Origin: Chromera velia
Lineage: Eukaryota > Sar > Chromeraceae
Length of the DNA: 39,362 nt
Assembly (NCBI GenBank): GCA_018398765.1
Contig: JAHBMJ010000850.1
Location: 1 to 39,362, forward strand
Direction: 5' to 3'
Shown piece by piece: positions 35,933-39,362 of this stretch. Both the position numbers and the translations under genes were made by a program. The notes under the pieces are model-generated. The model made no database searches. It saw nothing but the letters and a program-made list of their open reading frames with translations, and was not told the DNA's origin. Positions within the stretch are counted from its first letter, which is position 1. Each line of letters begins with the position of its first letter.

Positions 35933-38900
35933 ATGCTTGGGGCGGTGCTCACCCTTACGGTGTTCATTTACTGCTGGTACTCCAGCTGGTCGGTGTGCAC
36001 CCTTTGCGCTTTGGATTTATTCTGGTGTTCGCGGAGTCCTCTCTGTCTGACGCGGCACCTCTTGGTCCCCCGATTATTTCCGCCCAATGGAGCTGAGGGC
36101 ACTGTCGTTATCCGCTCCCTCTTGTTCGCTTATCGATTTCTTCTCCGTCTCCCGTGGCTCGGCATCTCTGTGGCTCTCTCGCTCTCTTTTTCCGATCCTG
36201 TTCATGCACAGAGGATCTTTGTGAGAGCAGGAAGAGGTTTCAGACTTCTCAACGCTGGCCATTTGCGTTTATCTTTTTCTGCAGGATCTCCTCCAGGACA
36301 GGGCTGAAGTTCCTCCATCCGATCTTCATACCCTTGTTAATCGGTCAGGGGTGAGGGGGGGGATGATTGAACATGAACACAGCGTGCATCAACGGCAGGG
36401 GGGGGTAGGAGCTGTTTCGTGTTGGTTACCTGCCAACTTTTGCTTACATGTGTGTAGATGAGTGTGCATTCCCGTTGAAAAAGGAGGGTGTGAGAAGAAG
36501 GATGTAAGGCTGCCTTCCGCCTCATGTTTGCATGCAGGTGCCCTCGTCTGCGTAATTTTGTTTTTGGCCCTTCCAGAACTTCCGCATGGAGAGTGGAGCG
36601 TGTCGTCCTTCCTCATTCCTCTGGGGTCACGGAAGGCTTACAGTGTCCTCCTGCCCTTCCTCATTTTCGACCTAGGCTTCAACAGGACGAGGTCAGAAGG
36701 CGTAGATAGTTGACAGTCTGCCTGCCGGTGCACGGGCGCAGTATGAAATCCCATGGATGAATGTGTCTCGATCTGCCCGCACCTACGTGTCACTTTCTTG
36801 GCACGTCTTGTATACACACTCTCTTCCTATTCAGGCCGTTGCTCTCTGTGCCCATGATCGAACAGCTGCTTCAGCGTCTCTTTTTCTTTGCCTTCTTTCT
36901 ACCTTTTCCTCTGCCCTGACTGCATGTGCCTCCCTAACCTGTCCCCCTTCTCCCTCCCGAAGTGCAGCAAGCCGATTCCCACGGATCCTTCGGGCTTTCT
37001 TCTGGGCACAGTTGCGACCTTGATCGTCTTTGCGGTCCTCACCTATCTCCCTGTGCACATCATGAGGGCTCTTTCCCTTTCCGCCATGCACTCACACAGA
37101 GACACCACCCACGGAGGTACACACTCGAACGAATTTGAATTGGGGGGGTCAATCGGATTCCATCCAATCCAACTGGCAGTCTTGTCGTCAGGTCTTGTGC
37201 CTGTCGAGAGTTCGCTTGCAGTTTCGGCTCTTTCCGGGGTCTTCTCACCCAAAGGCCGTCTCTGTTCTTCCATCCAGGCAGAAGGCTTGTTCTCCACAGC
37301 TCTGTCGCTTGCACTCTTCTCAGCGACGTCGGACGCACTGGCCATCTATCAAGACATGTCTGCACCGCCACCCTCGGATGTCCATAACAAGACCCGAGAC
37401 GGGGCGACGATTTGGCCAGAGGTTGAGACGGGCCCCGAAGCGCCAAAAGAGGCAGGGGCAGGGGCCGAGAAGGAGAAGGGGAAGTCCGAGAGTGAAAAGA
37501 AAGACACAAAAAAGGAGGAAGAAGCTGCGAAGAAGAGTGGAGATGAGAGTTCCGGGAAGGATGAGAAGAAGGGGGAGAGTGAAAAAACAGAAAAGGAAAA
37601 GGGTACAGAATCAGACAGCAAAGAAAAGGGCGAGAAGTCTGACGGGAAAGCCGTCACTAATTCGTCCTCTTCCGACTCCACTTTTCCTTCTTCCATTGCA
37701 TCTTCTCTCAATCTGACATCTGTCGCATCAGCCCTGTCATCCTACCTTCGAGATTCCGCCCCCCCCCCAGAAACGGTGCTTCCCTCATCTACCGATTCTC
37801 ACGAAGACTCCCCGCCCCTCACGCAACCTCTCGTCCCCCCTCCACCTTCCTCCACCCGACCCCTTTTGTACATGTCAGAAAGAGAGGAGGGCATGGGTGA
37901 AGACGGGGACTCTTCCGGTGCAGAGAAAGGACCCTTTCCCGAGACAGAAACCATTTCGACCTTTGCAGTTCCTTCTTCCCCCTCTTCTTTGGTTACCGTG
38001 CTCGCACCATCAACGCCCACTCCCGTCCTGTCTCTCGCAGAGACTCCGCTCTCAGGGGAGAAGGGGAAGGAGGCGGAGAAGGAAAAGGGGGGCGCAGCAG
38101 AGACAGAAAAGGGGAAAGCGAAAGAAGATGCAGAGAAAGGAGGGAAAGCGGCCGAGTCAGAGAAGGAGAAGGAAAAGGAAAAGGAAGATGAAAGTAAGAA
38201 GGAGAAGGAAGGGAAGTCAGAAAGCGCGGACAAAAAGGCAGAATCGGAAGAGAAGCAGAAGGCTGATGAGAAGAAAGGGGGAGAGGAAAAAGGGCCTCAG
38301 TCAGAGGGAAAGGACCATACTGAGGGAAAAGAAAACGAAAAAGGAAAATCAACAGAAACGAACGAGAAGAACCAAACATCCGCAGAACAGCGCTACCAGT
38401 ATCGTGAAGCAGCTGAGGAGGGTGGTTGGTTGATCTCTTTGGCATTCTTCAAATTGGTGTTTTATCTCGGTACCGGAGTTTCCTTCGGGCTCGTTACAGG
38501 TCTTTCTCTTTCACATCTCCTCACACGCGTTGCATCGGACGAGCGCCTCCGTCAAAGATTTTTGTCGTCGCCTTCTCGAGACGCTGCAGTCATGCTGCTC
38601 TGGGCAACTTTCTCCTTCTTTTTGGCCTCCACGGCCGGACTTGACCCCCTTCTCTGCCTTCTCGTCTGCGCTGTCTGCATGGGAAGCTATGCAAAACATT
38701 CCCTGCCGGGAACTTCCCAGCGGGTTGTGTCAGAGGCCGCGCGCATGGCGAGAGAGACTGCTGAAGGCGTATTGCTCGCATTTCTCGGAGCCGCTGCGAC
38801 GGAGAGTCTCGTCCTTTCCTTCTTTTCGGTGTCCAAGCCTGAGGATGCCGACACAGCACCCGCGAAAATCCTCGCGGTACTCACTGCGCTCACTCTTCTC

Positions 38901-39278
38901 TTTGCACGAGCACTCGCTGTCCCCATCTGTCTTCTCCTCTCTCTACTGACAAAGTGCCTATGTTGTCGTGTGACGGGGGGTGCAGAGGGAGGGGGGTGTT
39001 TAGGGGGTTTTCGGCTTCCCTTCTTCAACCGGGCACAACCTTCGCGGAACCCCACAAGGCACTGGACGGCGGGGGGTGCGGACATTATTTCCCTGATTGC
39101 AGAGGGAGACGAGGGGGAGGACGGCAATGCGACCCCCCAGACCCCCAGGGAGACCAGAAGCGGTCCGCCCTCCGTTTTCGATGATGTGATGCCGATGAAA
39201 GAGCTGATCGTCCAGACGCTCTGTGGCCTTCTGAAAGGTCGGCCAGGAGGCAGCAGAGACAGAACGTGTGTGTCATGA
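35933..39278 (+). CDS. CPA1-type Na+/H+ exchanger-like membrane protein with a long Lys/Glu-rich insertion; 3' end perhaps beyond window
   Basis: Exons 35933-35988, 36285-36343, 36538-36691 and 36968-39278 join in phases 2, 1 and 2 and give 859 residues to the TGA at 39278. The first exons make successive membrane helices (MLGAVLTLTVFIYCWYSS, then FIPLLIGG across the junction, then AYSVLLPFLIFDLGF). LLP.LIFDLGF matches the LLPPIIF.AGF helix of NHE/NHX antiporters. Next, SSGLVPVESSLAV aligns to SATDPVAVLA, and AEGLFSTALSLALF to GESLLNDAV..VLF. After that comes a charged insertion (about 37440-38390) of EKxKE repeats with Ser/Pro patches, then FKLVFYLGTGVSFGLVTGL, the family helix around FFLASTAGLDPLLCLLVC, AEGVLLAFLG, and LLFARALAVPICLLLSLL. 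Family members swap Na+ or K+ for H+ across membranes. Transport is unproved because the Asp of DPV and the Asn-Asp pair are absent. A donor at about 39238 could continue the gene past the window. Confidence 0.75.
37440..38390 (+). repeat. Lys/Glu-rich low-complexity coding block
   Basis: Two KE-rich blocks (37460-37650 and 38050-38390) with a Ser/Pro/Thr-rich segment between them, inside one exon. The DNA is purine-rich (GAGAAGG, GAAAAGG). This is presumably a disordered cytosolic loop between membrane helices. Confidence 0.8.
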
Positions 39279-39362
39279 GACTTAGTGCATACGAGTGCGT
39301 GAGTGTGCATGGATGCGCGTCCTCGTGCATACGTGTGTGTGTTGGGGGGGGGGGGGGGGGGG
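39279..39362. repeat. Simple sequence and poly-G run at the window end
   Basis: GTGTGCATGGATGCG-type sequence followed by a GT run and about 19 G. The long G run at the very end looks like a sequencing or assembly edge, or a boundary of an unresolved repeat. Confidence 0.85.

Overview
This is eukaryotic nuclear DNA from a protist with spliceosomal introns. Introns follow GT...AG, most acceptors read TGCAG or TTGCAG, and gene-free stretches are AT-rich and full of repeats. The best guess is a photosynthetic alveolate, perhaps a chromerid alga such as Chromera velia. The reasons are a methyltransferase of cyanobacterial/plastid type whose first exon is a signal peptide followed by a transit-like segment with an early Phe, the very frequent TGCATGCA words, and a mix of intron-rich and intronless genes. 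The species cannot be proved from the sequence alone.

Layout. A (CA)n microsatellite opens the window. From 716 to 3892 (+) lies the 3' part of a leucine-rich-repeat gene in which each repeat sits in its own phase-1 exon. From 3.9 to 8.2 kb is an AT-rich island with a decayed non-LTR retrotransposon, copies of a dispersed repeat, and AGGTTCA repeats. An aldo-keto reductase (-, 8187-9062) is head to head with a probably plastid-targeted SAM methyltransferase (+, three exons, 9884-11824). Acetylglutamate kinase (+) follows, with seven well-supported exons from 14986 to 17465 and a tentative leader exon at 14562. A second AT-rich island ends at an intronless gene (-, 18711-21533) for a duplicated protein with four D...QxK (PD-(D/E)XK-nuclease-like) cores.

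From 21.9 to 28.1 kb is a repeat island with three different tandem repeat families. Then come an SPF30/SMNDC1-like splicing factor with two Tudor-like units (-, 28130-29302), head to head with a fatty acid hydroxylase/sterol desaturase-family membrane enzyme (+, 29932-31380). After a further gap are a probable axonemal (CIMIP2/FAM166-like) protein (-, 34185-35204) and, head to head with it, a CPA1 Na+/H+ exchanger-like gene (+, four exons from 35933). The exchanger carries a long Lys/Glu-rich insertion and may run past the window end.

The genes do not form one pathway. Acetylglutamate kinase belongs to arginine synthesis, SPF30 to spliceosome assembly, and the methyltransferase probably to plastid metabolism. 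Three of the genes' neighbourhoods are divergent pairs sharing 0.6-0.8 kb promoter regions. The most interesting items are the four-core nuclease-like protein, the exchanger with altered ion-site motifs, the exon-modular LRR gene, and repeat copies that differ almost only by transitions, which suggests cytosine deamination of repeats.
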